A stretch of DNA of 64,000 bases, taken from positions 1,364,001-1,428,000 of the forward strand of contig NZ_LT907988.1 of the NCBI RefSeq assembly GCF_900089455.2. The letters run 5' to 3'. Position 1 is the first letter of the stretch. The number at the start of each line of letters is the position of its first letter. Under the pieces are notes generated by a model. The model was not told the DNA's origin, searched no databases, and was given only the letters and a program-made list of their open reading frames with translations. The DNA comes from Orrella dioscoreae. Its GTDB lineage: Bacteria; Pseudomonadota; Gammaproteobacteria; Burkholderiales; Burkholderiaceae_B. Both the position numbers and the translations under genes were made by a program. Below are positions 18,288 to 26,128 of the stretch, piece by piece.

Positions 18288-19490
18288 ATGGCCACGTTCC
18301 AATACGAAGCCTCGGACGCGGGCGGAAAGATCGAACAGGGTTCCATCGACGCGGACAGCGAACGTGCGGCGCGTGCCGCCCTGCGCGGCAAAGGCCTGTT
18401 TCCCATCGCATTGGCCGAGCGTCGCAAGGCCGGCGCGGGCGGCAGCGCTTTCAGCCCGCGCCTGTCCGACAGTGACCTGGCCTGGGCCACGCGCCAGCTG
18501 GCCAGCCTGCTGGCCGCGCGCCTGCCGCTGGAAGCCGCGCTGACCGCCACCATCGACCAGGCGGAAAAGAAGCACATCGCTGACACCTTCAATGCCGTGC
18601 GCGCCGACGTGCGCAGCGGCACGCGCCTGACCGACGCGCTGGCCGCGCGGCCCCGCGACTTCCCCGAGATCTATCGGGCGCTGATCTCGGCTGGCGAAGA
18701 CTCCGGCGACCTGGCGCGCGTCATGGAGCGCCTTGCCGACTACATCGAAGAGTGCAACGCCTTGCGCGGCAAGGTGCTCACGGCCTTCATCTATCCCGCC
18801 ATCGTCGGCGTGGTGTCCGTCTGCATCGTCATCTTCCTGCTGGGCTACGTCGTGCCGCAGGTCGTCAGCGCCTTCAGCCAGGCGCGCCAGGATCTTCCTG
18901 GCCTCACCATTGCGATGCTCACCGCCAGCGACTTCGTGCGCAACTGGGGCTGGCTGACGGCCTTGTTGCTGGTGGGTGCGTACTGGCTGTGGCGCATGTG
19001 GCTGCGCGATCCCGCGGCCCGTCTTGCCTGGCACCGCCGTGTGCTGGGCTTGCCGCTCATCGGCCGCTTCACGCTGGGCGTGAACACCGCGCGCTTCGCC
19101 TCCACGCTGGCAATCCTCACCGATGCCGGCGTGCCGCTCCTGCGCGCGCTGGATGCGGCGCGCCAAACGCTGGGCAACGACAGCCTGCGCGCCGCGGTCG
19201 ATGACGCGACCGGCCGTGTGCGCGAGGGCGTCTCGCTGGGCGCGGCGCTGAAGTTACAAAAAAGTTTTCCGCCGCTCCTCATCCACCTCATCGCGAGTGG
19301 CGAAAGTACCGGGACTTTGTCGGCGATGCTGGAGCGATCCTCCGCCACATTGTCCCGGGACATCGAGCGCCGCGCGATGGCGATGACGGCGCTGCTGGAG
19401 CCGCTGATGATCCTGATCATGGGCGGCGTGGTGCTCACCATCGTGCTGGCGGTGCTGATGCCGATCATCGAGATGAACACGCTGGTGTAG
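18288..19490 (+). CDS. gspF: Type II secretion inner-membrane protein GspF
   Basis: GspF is the polytopic core of the inner-membrane platform. The 400-residue product has two T2SSF repeats (about 70-190 and 270-395) and three membrane helices (about 170-190, 220-237 and 375-395). The first repeat begins LAWATRQLASLLAARLPLE and the second NTARFASTLAILTDAGVPLL; the end ILIMGGVVLTIVLAVLMPI is characteristic. A GGGGAGG box precedes the ATG, 20 bases after gspE. It is the last gene of the operon. A copy of the palindrome seen upstream of gspG lies inside its 3' part at 19350. Confidence 0.95.
   Translation: MATFQYEASDAGGKIEQGSIDADSERAARAALRGKGLFPIALAERRKAGAGGSAFSPRLSDSDLAWATRQLASLLAARLPLEAALTATIDQAEKKHIADTFNAVRADVRSGTRLTDALAARPRDFPEIYRALISAGEDSGDLARVMERLADYIEECNALRGKVLTAFIYPAIVGVVSVCIVIFLLGYVVPQVVSAFSQARQDLPGLTIAMLTASDFVRNWGWLTALLLVGAYWLWRMWLRDPAARLAWHRRVLGLPLIGRFTLGVNTARFASTLAILTDAGVPLLRALDAARQTLGNDSLRAAVDDATGRVREGVSLGAALKLQKSFPPLLIHLIASGESTGTLSAMLERSSATLSRDIERRAMAMTALLEPLMILIMGGVVLTIVLAVLMPIIEMNTLV
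19350..19363. promoter_or_regulatory. Palindromic operator copy inside the gspF 3' end
   Basis: TTGTCCCGGGACAT matches the gspG-upstream palindrome at 13 of 14 positions. It is coding sequence (TLSRDIE in GspF), so it could be chance, but it sits 460 bases before the next gene, which has two more copies. Confidence 0.35.
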
Positions 19491-19585
19491 GGCTGGCGCG
19501 GGTTCTGGGAGGGGGAGGCGTGAGTTTTCATGTTTGGGCTCGCATTTCCCGCGATGGATTTTCTTCCGCGTATGACAGTTAATGA

Positions 19586-19599
19586 ATGTCCCGGGGCTT
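19586..19599. promoter_or_regulatory. Palindromic operator copy, half-conserved
   Basis: ATGTCCCGGGGCTT matches the palindrome at 11 of 14 positions, the left half being perfect. It lies 76 bases before the better copy at 19662. Confidence 0.4.
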
Positions 19600-19661
19600 G
19601 ATTAATTCAGTTGTCATTATTGAGTGATTATCCGGGCGATTTTTCACGCTCCTTAAGGAAA

Positions 19662-19675
19662 ATGTCCCGCGACAT
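19662..19675. promoter_or_regulatory. Palindromic operator copy before the PstS-like gene
   Basis: ATGTCCCGCGACAT, within the larger dyad AATGTC-CCGC-GACATT at 19661-19676, matches the gspG-upstream palindrome at 13 of 14 positions. It lies about 150 bases before the start at 19826. Confidence 0.55.
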
Positions 19676-19825
19676 TAGTCTGTAGATTGTCACCATCGGT
19701 TGAGAAGATGCTCTGGCCGTCAGCGAGACGGCAGTCGTAAACGGATCAAGGCCTCTCACACTTAATCCGTTTGCGGCTCGAGTTAATCCCAGATTTTTCT
19801 CAACGTAGTGCCAAGGAGAAATTCC

Positions 19826-20965
19826 GTGAACGCTTTCAATCTGAAGAAGTCGGTCGCCGCCGTCGTGCTGGCTGGCCTGTCGATGGTCGGTGCTGCGGCG
19901 TCGGCTCAAACCGTGGTGGGGGGCGGTGCTACGCTGCCCCAAGGTTTCTATTCCGACCTGATCAGCACCGAATTCTCGACCCAGTTCGCTCCCTACGTCG
20001 GCACGGGTAGTGGCACCGGCAAGACGGCTTTCGTCACCAACAACGGATCGCTGTTCAATGCCATCGGCTCCGCGCACTACGCCGGTAGCGACTCGGCCCT
20101 GACCCAAGGCAACCTGAATACCTACGCCGCCACCAGCGGCGGCAACTGGGGCCCGGTCATCCAGGTTCCGGCCTTCGCCACGCCCGTTCTGCTGCCCTAT
20201 CGTCTGGCCAGCGCCCCGGCCACGGGCCTGGACCTGAGCGATGAGCAAGTCTGCCAAGTGTTCGGCGTGCCGGACCAAACCTGGGGCGAAGTCCTGGGCA
20301 ACGGCGACACGAACCAAGTGGTCGTGGTCTACCGTACTGACGGCAGCGGCACCACCGAACTGCTGGCCAACTACCTGAGCCAAGCTTGCGAAGGCTGGGG
20401 CTTCCAGGTGTCGAACCAGTTCTCGACGGTCGTCTCGGGTGCGATCGGCGCCATTCCCTCGCACTGGATCGGCGTGAGCGGCAGCGGTGCCATGGGCCAA
20501 GCTGCCTACCTGGCCAACGTCAATGCGCGCATTGGCTACCTGAGCCCGGACCCCGTGTTCACGGGTTCGAACCCGGCCCAAGTGGCTTCGATCAACGGCG
20601 CCCAGCCCTTGGCTTCCGCCATCCAAGCCGCGCTGCCCACGCCGCCGGACGTGGCCGACCGTGCGAACCCGCTGGCTTGGGTTCCTGCCTATGAACTGCC
20701 GGCCTCGGGTTACCCGATCTTCGGCACGACGAACCTGCTGGTGAACCAGTGCTACACGAACAGCACCGTGGAAGCCAACGTCAAGGCGTTCGTCGCTCGC
20801 ATCAACGCGCTGAACAGCGAAGCCACCGCCAACCTGATCGATCAGCACAACTTCATCAAGCTGTCGTCGGCGTGGAACACTGTCATCGACAGCACGTTCC
20901 TCGACGCTACCAGCCCGCTGGGCATCGGTAACGCGACTGCCTGCGGCACGAACGGCCGTCCCTGA
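19826..20965 (+). CDS. Exported PstS-like protein 1
   Basis: This 379-residue protein is exported by Sec (signal peptide MNAFNLKKSVAAVVLAGL..., cut after AAASA at 27) and belongs to the PstS/DING-like phosphate-binding superfamily. Anion-binding landmarks are kept: GGGATLPQGFY, the GTGSGTGK loop, SDSALT and RTDGSGTTELLANYL. The ending LGIGNATACGTNGRP has a Cys that may pair with the Cys in VNQCYT. The GTG at 19826 was chosen because AAGGAG precedes it. No pstCAB genes are near, so it is unlikely to serve phosphate uptake through Pst. PstS/DING-like proteins are known cargo of the Pseudomonas Hxc type II system, so a role as T2SS cargo is inferred from its place after the gsp operon. Confidence 0.85.
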   Translation: MNAFNLKKSVAAVVLAGLSMVGAAASAQTVVGGGATLPQGFYSDLISTEFSTQFAPYVGTGSGTGKTAFVTNNGSLFNAIGSAHYAGSDSALTQGNLNTYAATSGGNWGPVIQVPAFATPVLLPYRLASAPATGLDLSDEQVCQVFGVPDQTWGEVLGNGDTNQVVVVYRTDGSGTTELLANYLSQACEGWGFQVSNQFSTVVSGAIGAIPSHWIGVSGSGAMGQAAYLANVNARIGYLSPDPVFTGSNPAQVASINGAQPLASAIQAALPTPPDVADRANPLAWVPAYELPASGYPIFGTTNLLVNQCYTNSTVEANVKAFVARINALNSEATANLIDQHNFIKLSSAWNTVIDSTFLDATSPLGIGNATACGTNGRP

Positions 20966-21028
20966 TGTCGTGAAAGAAGGGGTGACGGGATCAGTAGTTC
21001 ACTGACATTCCCTTGATGTGTCATGCAG

Positions 21029-21057
21029 CCGGCCGAGGAAATCTCGGCCGGTTTTTT
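21029..21057 (+). terminator. Terminator between the two PstS-like genes
   Basis: CCGGCCGAG and CTCGGCCGG form a perfect 9-bp stem with a GAAAT loop followed by TTTTTT. It separates the first PstS-like gene from the second. Confidence 0.9.
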
Positions 21058-21081
21058 CCTTTTTTTTAGGATTTCATCATT

Positions 21082-22245
21082 ATGTTGGTACTGATTTTCG
21101 GGAAGCGGTGTGTCCTTGCGCTATGTATTGCAAGCATGTTTTTGGTATTCCAAGCGAACGCCCAACCATTGGTCGGAGGAGGATCCACCGCTTCACAGGG
21201 ATTTTTCGAGGAATTCTTCTCCGAAACTGACATCGACGCTGAGTATGTAGGGATCGGCAGCGGAAAAGGAAAGCAGGCTTATCTGGAGAATGATTCCGAT
21301 AATCTCACGATAGGAGGGTTCCCTGTCTATGTGCCAAAGGTGCTGGTCGCTTACTCAAGCAGTGAAAGCAAGTTGACTATTTCTCAGCTCGATGAATATA
21401 ACCATAGATATAACAATGGCTTTGCCTCATTGGTGGCTGATTTTGGTCCTGTAGTGCAGGTTCCATACATGGTCGCAACGGTGACATTTCCCTATCGAAA
21501 TTCTGGAATAAGTGACTTGAATCTTACTGACGCACAGATATGCGCCATTTTTTCGGGAAACATCACGAATTGGAGTCAACTGGTCTCCGGTGCCTCCGGG
21601 ACGATTGATTTGGTATATCGAATTGACGAAAGCGGGACGACGGAAATCATGGCCAGGTTTCTCTCGTCTCAATGTGCCCAAAATTTTCAGGTATCTAACA
21701 ACTTCGCTCAGGTCATGAGTAACGTAGGAGGCATTAGGGCAAATTGGATAGGCGTTCATGGAGGGCGCAACATGGCGCTCGTGACCAAACAAGCTCAGGG
21801 GCGCTTGGGATATGTTGCGGCCTCCCATGTGGACGTTAACGACAATGCCCAGGTGGCTCGTGTACGGGGTGTTCTTCCTTCCTTGTTGAGCACGACCTTG
21901 ATGCAAGCGCACGTAACCTCGTCGCCGCCGTCTCCGCCCCAGTGGGAACATCCTCTGGCGTGGTCCCCTGAGTTCTCATTTCCTCCTGTTCCGGGTGCCT
22001 ATCCCGTGATGGGCTACGGTAATTTGACTATAGGGCAATGTTATGAGGACGAAAGCACAGCCGAGGCCGTTGCAGCGCTGTTGGCAGGCATCTTGGCCTC
22101 AGATCAACTGCTGCGGGAGCATCAGGCTCTTCCCTTGTTTGCAGCCTGGAAAAATGCCATCAATATGGCCTTTCTGACTCCAACAAGTGAGCTCGCCATT
22201 GGCAATGCTGTTACCTGTAGCAATAAGGGGCGGAAGTCACCGTAG
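21082..22245 (+). CDS. Exported PstS-like protein 2 (diverged paralogue)
   Basis: This 387-residue exported protein is a paralogue of the preceding one: signal peptide MLVLIFGKRCVLALCIAS... cut after QANA (residue 27), then GGGSTASQGFFEEFF, GIGSGKGKQAY, a clear relative of the anion loop RIDESGTTEIMARFL, and the matching ending LAIGNAVTCSNKG. Two changes stand out: Asp-Gly of DGSGTT has become Asp-Glu, and the SDSAL segment is lost (VYVPKVLVAYSSSE), so phosphate binding may be altered. Base composition is much richer in A/T than its neighbour, and the two share few codons, which points to separate acquisition or an old split rather than a recent duplication. A strong terminator lies between them, so it needs its own promoter or read-through. 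Confidence 0.8.
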   Translation: MLVLIFGKRCVLALCIASMFLVFQANAQPLVGGGSTASQGFFEEFFSETDIDAEYVGIGSGKGKQAYLENDSDNLTIGGFPVYVPKVLVAYSSSESKLTISQLDEYNHRYNNGFASLVADFGPVVQVPYMVATVTFPYRNSGISDLNLTDAQICAIFSGNITNWSQLVSGASGTIDLVYRIDESGTTEIMARFLSSQCAQNFQVSNNFAQVMSNVGGIRANWIGVHGGRNMALVTKQAQGRLGYVAASHVDVNDNAQVARVRGVLPSLLSTTLMQAHVTSSPPSPPQWEHPLAWSPEFSFPPVPGAYPVMGYGNLTIGQCYEDESTAEAVAALLAGILASDQLLREHQALPLFAAWKNAINMAFLTPTSELAIGNAVTCSNKGRKSP

Positions 22246-22290
22246 TGCTTATTCGAAGGCGGCGATGGGTTGAGGATGTGTGTCGGTTTT

Positions 22291-22315
22291 ATTTCAACCT
22301 CCACTTAGTTGAAAT
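22291..22315. promoter_or_regulatory. Inverted repeat before the giant exoprotein gene
   Basis: ATTTCAAC (22291-22298) and GTTGAAAT (22308-22315) form a perfect 8-bp dyad with a 9-base gap, 48 bases before the exoprotein start. No T run follows; an operator or a weak terminator are both possible. Confidence 0.4.
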
Positions 22316-22363
22316 CTTCATCCGGCACAGTGTCGCTTTCGAGAGGTTGGTTTCGTCTTACTG

Positions 22364-25300
22364 ATGACCCGCAATCTGGAGCGCATTGTGAAGCACACCC
22401 AAATCCGTAGCCTGCCTCTCTTCCGGCTTAGTACCGTCCAAGCGCGAGCGCGAATCCGGGCCACGCCCTTGGCTGCCGCGATCGCGTCCCTGTTTTTTGT
22501 TGGGTCCTCGGTGGTTCCCGCTCACGCCACAGGAAACTGGTTCGCGGCGGGTGCCCAGGCAGGCGCCCAGGCACGCGCCCAGCAGAGAGGTCCCGTCCAG
22601 GGGATGGCAACGCCTTCGGCGGCGCGCCAGCAGAGGGAGGCGCGCCAACAACTGACCAAGTCCATCGCCAACCTGAATCGCACGGCCAATGCCATCGCCG
22701 CGCAGCAAGCGTCACAGGAAGCTGCGCGCGCGCTGGCGTACCAGGCGCCGCCCTCAGTGCCCGATGGCCTGGTGGCGGGCGGTCTTGAGGTCGCCACGGG
22801 TGCCAAGGCGGGATGGGTGGGGGCGGATGGTCCCGTGGTGTCGGCCGATGGCCGCACGGTGGCTATCAAGCAGAACGCAGATCGCGCAATCCTGAACTGG
22901 GAAACCTTCAACGTTGGCCGCAACACCACGCTGAAGTTCGACCAGCAGGCCACGGACGCCGTGCTGAACAAGGTCGTGGGTGCCAGCGCCGCGCCCAGTC
23001 AGATTCAGGGCAGGATTCAGGCCGCCGGCACGGTGATGGTGGTGAACCAGAACGGTGTGGTCTTCAGCGGCACGAGTCAGGTCGACGTCCGAAATTTGGT
23101 GGCTGCGGCGGCCAAGCCGGACGCCGAACTGGACGCGCAGTTTCTGGCTCGCGGCATTTATTCCAACGGCACGACGCCCACTTTCAAAGAGGCGCTAGGC
23201 AATATTGAGGTCCGGGCGGGAGCCCGCCTGAATACCCCTGTGCCGACCTCAGCGACGGAGGGAGGGGGATATGTGCTGTTGGCTGGGCAGCAGGTTGTCA
23301 ACGCGGGCGCCATTTCCACGCCCAATGGCCAGGCACTTCTGGCTGCGGGTGAAAATTTCGTCATTGCCAGGGGTTATGGCACGGATGGCAACCCGCTTTC
23401 CACCACGCGCGGCAATGTTGTGACGCCCGCGTCGTCCGCCGCCCATCTGGCGGACGCCGCCAGCGGCGTGGGCCGTGTCACCAATGCGGGCCTGATCCAG
23501 GCCGCCACCGGCGACATCACACTGACGGGACGTGAAGTAGTGCAGGTCGGTGTCGTCATCGCCACCACGTCCACGTCGGTGCGAGGCACCGTGCACCTGT
23601 TGAACCCTGTGTCGGCCAGCGATGGCCAGGGCCGGGTAACCCTGGCGCCCGGCAGCGTCACCGCGGTGGTGCTGGATGACAGCGCCAGCACTGCCTTCGA
23701 CAGTCAACGCGAAGCAGGCCGGGCAAATCCGAGCACGGGCGGCGATGCCGACGCACCTTATGCCTTGAATGATTTCCGCGACCTGTCCCGCATCGAAATC
23801 ACCAGTGACAACACGGTCGAATTCCAGGGTAATACCGCTGATGCGGAAGGCTCCCTGACCTTGGCGACGGGCGGCCAGATCGTGGTGCAGGCGGCCAAGC
23901 GAGCCTTGCTGGGGGCGGGCGCCCAGCTGGACGTCGCCGGGGCCATGGGCGTCCGAGTGGCCATGGAGGCCAATAACCTGCGCATCAATGCCCAGGGTAA
24001 TGAGCAGCGAGATGCGCCCATCAACCGGGACGGTGGAAACCTGAACAGCTCGGACATCTGGCTCGACAGGCGCTCTCTTGTCTATGTTCCGGCTGGCACC
24101 CAGGGTTACGACACGGATCGTTGGTACACCGCGGGCGGCTTGCTTGAAGTCAGCGGTTACCTTGCGACCAGTGGCCGGACCGTGGGCGAGTGGATGGCGC
24201 AGGGGGGCACCGTCAGCTTTGCGGGCGCGGATGTGGTAACCCGCGCGGGCTCCGGCATCAATCTGTCAGGTGGCACGCTGGACGTGCAGGATGGCGCACT
24301 GCGCCAGACCTGGTTGCGTGGCGCGGACGGAAGACTTTACGTTGCGGACCGGGCGCCCGCTGACCTGCTGTACCAAGGCATTTATCGGGGCTACGAAGTT
24401 CACTCGACCCGCTGGGGCCAGACGCGCCGCTATTACGATGCAATGATGGCGCCCACGCAGCGTCAGGAAGCGGGCTACACCGTCGGGCGGGACGCAGGGC
24501 GGCTTGTCATCGGCACGACCAGTGCCCTGCTCGAGGGCGAGATCGTCAGCGATGTCTACCAAGGTGCGCGCCAGACGCAGGCGGCGCAGGCCAGCCTGGA
24601 CGGTTTGTACCAGTCGCAGGCGGCCGTGGCGCGTCGAGGACAATTGATCGTTGGCGAATATATCCCGCACTACTACCCGAAAGAAGGTTTGTTGCGCTAT
24701 CGCTTGTCCGCGTTGGCTGAGCAGGTGCATCTTGGCGAGTCCGGTGGTCCAGAGGCGGAAGTGCTGACTTTGGATGAGGCGGTGGCGCCGACGCGTGCAG
24801 GAAAACTGGTGCTGGATACCGGCTGGCTGAACACCGCGCAATTAGGAGCGCTTCGTGTCGCGGCCAAGGATGCAGTAACCGTGGCGGAATCGGTTTCCGT
24901 TGCGCCCGGGGGCGAGATCGCGCTGCATGCCTCCCGCGTGGATGTCGGGGCCGACCTGGTAGCGCGTTCAGGGCGCATCCTCCTGGGCAATGTACTGGCG
25001 CAACCGACCTTGCTGGCCGATACGCCCGTGCAGGATGTCGCGCTGCCAGTCTCGTCCTCCGTGCAGCCGGGTGTGTTTATCGGAAAGGGAGCCACGCTGG
25101 ACGTTCGGGGCCTGCAGGCGAACGAGCATGCCGCGGCATTTCACGCCATGCCGTACATCGATGGCGGCTCGATTGTCCTGCGCAGCACTCATGACGTCAG
25201 CCTGTCGGACGGCAGCCTCATTGACGCATCGGCCGGGGCGGTGGTGAATGCCAAGGGCGCAATCCAGCTTGGCGGTGGCGGTTCTGTCCGCCTGGGCGCT

Positions 25301-26128
25301 GGCTTGCTGGATGGCCCGGACGCAGCAACGTTGACGCTCGATGGTGATATTCGGGCCTTGGGAGGCAACCGGTCTGGAACGCTCGACATCGAGTCGCGTA
25401 GCGCGGTGGTCATTGGTGGCGAGGTGCTGGATTCGGGCAATCTGGTCCGGGTCGGGCAGGCTTTACCTGTGGATGTCATCACAGCGGAAGATTTCATCAT
25501 TCGTGCAGGAGAGGTGCTGCCGGTAGAGCATCGCTACGACTCCTGGACTTTGTTGCCTGGCATGGCGTTGTCTGCCACGAGCGGGGTAAGCATTCTTCCC
25601 GCTTCGGGACGAACAATCACGGTCGAGGCTGACTGGAAGCTTCCGCCCGAATTTGCGGTTTTTGACGGTAGCCTGCCCATCATCATTTCGGCTGACGGCC
25701 GAAACTGGATGCAAAATTTCGGGACCGGTCCGACGATTCCGGCTGGGACCGTCCTGACGACTTTCGTGATTAATCCCAGGTCGGCACCAATTGGTTGGAC
25801 TGTCTCTGCCGATGTGTTCCCCTCTGGGGTGCCTTTGTCCCCCATCAACCAGCCCGCGCAAGTCGTGCTGGCCGCAGGCAGCATCGCACCGCAGGACATC
25901 ACCTTCGGGGCGGGCTTGCGTTTGCAGGCGGGCAGCGTCCTGTCTCGGCCGGTCAAAGTGTCTGGCCTGACGCAGCTGGCGCCTGAACTGTTCCAGTCAG
26001 GTTTCGCGCAATACCAGGTGCGTGGCCATCACGGTCTGGTGGTCACGCCGGGAACACAATTGGCAGCTACCCGGCCTGTCTGGCAGGGCGGGCAGGCCGG
26101 CGAGGCTGTGACACAGGAATTCCTGTAA
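22364..26128 (+). CDS. Exoprotein 5' part, secretion and haemagglutination domain
   Basis: This is the 1,254-residue product expected if the internal TAA is read as a stop. It keeps the signal peptide, the TPS-like domain (VSADGRTVAIKQNADRAI, NWETFNVG and the NGVVFSGTSQVDV motif) and about 1,000 residues of beta-helix repeats such as GAISTPNGQALLAAGENFVI and GSIVLRSTHDVSLSDGSLID. It would be exported but lack the C-terminal portion, so it would likely be released or degraded. The break does not coincide with a domain boundary: the sequence LVVTPGTQLAATRPVWQ before the stop and its continuation after it belong to one repeat array. Confidence 0.75.
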   Translation: MTRNLERIVKHTQIRSLPLFRLSTVQARARIRATPLAAAIASLFFVGSSVVPAHATGNWFAAGAQAGAQARAQQRGPVQGMATPSAARQQREARQQLTKSIANLNRTANAIAAQQASQEAARALAYQAPPSVPDGLVAGGLEVATGAKAGWVGADGPVVSADGRTVAIKQNADRAILNWETFNVGRNTTLKFDQQATDAVLNKVVGASAAPSQIQGRIQAAGTVMVVNQNGVVFSGTSQVDVRNLVAAAAKPDAELDAQFLARGIYSNGTTPTFKEALGNIEVRAGARLNTPVPTSATEGGGYVLLAGQQVVNAGAISTPNGQALLAAGENFVIARGYGTDGNPLSTTRGNVVTPASSAAHLADAASGVGRVTNAGLIQAATGDITLTGREVVQVGVVIATTSTSVRGTVHLLNPVSASDGQGRVTLAPGSVTAVVLDDSASTAFDSQREAGRANPSTGGDADAPYALNDFRDLSRIEITSDNTVEFQGNTADAEGSLTLATGGQIVVQAAKRALLGAGAQLDVAGAMGVRVAMEANNLRINAQGNEQRDAPINRDGGNLNSSDIWLDRRSLVYVPAGTQGYDTDRWYTAGGLLEVSGYLATSGRTVGEWMAQGGTVSFAGADVVTRAGSGINLSGGTLDVQDGALRQTWLRGADGRLYVADRAPADLLYQGIYRGYEVHSTRWGQTRRYYDAMMAPTQRQEAGYTVGRDAGRLVIGTTSALLEGEIVSDVYQGARQTQAAQASLDGLYQSQAAVARRGQLIVGEYIPHYYPKEGLLRYRLSALAEQVHLGESGGPEAEVLTLDEAVAPTRAGKLVLDTGWLNTAQLGALRVAAKDAVTVAESVSVAPGGEIALHASRVDVGADLVARSGRILLGNVLAQPTLLADTPVQDVALPVSSSVQPGVFIGKGATLDVRGLQANEHAAAFHAMPYIDGGSIVLRSTHDVSLSDGSLIDASAGAVVNAKGAIQLGGGGSVRLGAGLLDGPDAATLTLDGDIRALGGNRSGTLDIESRSAVVIGGEVLDSGNLVRVGQALPVDVITAEDFIIRAGEVLPVEHRYDSWTLLPGMALSATSGVSILPASGRTITVEADWKLPPEFAVFDGSLPIIISADGRNWMQNFGTGPTIPAGTVLTTFVINPRSAPIGWTVSADVFPSGVPLSPINQPAQVVLAAGSIAPQDITFGAGLRLQAGSVLSRPVKVSGLTQLAPELFQSGFAQYQVRGHHGLVVTPGTQLAATRPVWQGGQAGEAVTQEFL

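Larger units (their letters stand above)
19491..19807. promoter_or_regulatory. Promoter region of the PstS-like gene
   Basis: This gene-free stretch is clearly richer in A and T than its flanks. It carries two further relatives of the ATGTCCCGGGACAT palindrome, at 19586 and 19662, and a dyad AAACGGAT (19739-19746) with ATCCGTTT (19765-19772) close to the gene. It also contains scattered TGTCA motifs (TTGTCAT at 19611, TTGTCAC at 19688) that recall PhoB half-sites but lack the regular 11-base spacing. No terminator of the gsp operon was recognised here. Confidence 0.5.

Noticed and set aside
16786-18411. Minus-strand frame of 541 codons opposite gspE
   Set aside because: Shadow of a gene with all ATPase motifs; the product has antisense-type composition.
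19611-19695. PhoB box before the PstS-like gene
   Set aside because: TGTCA motifs are present but without the 11-base spaced direct repeats; phosphate control is possible but not shown.
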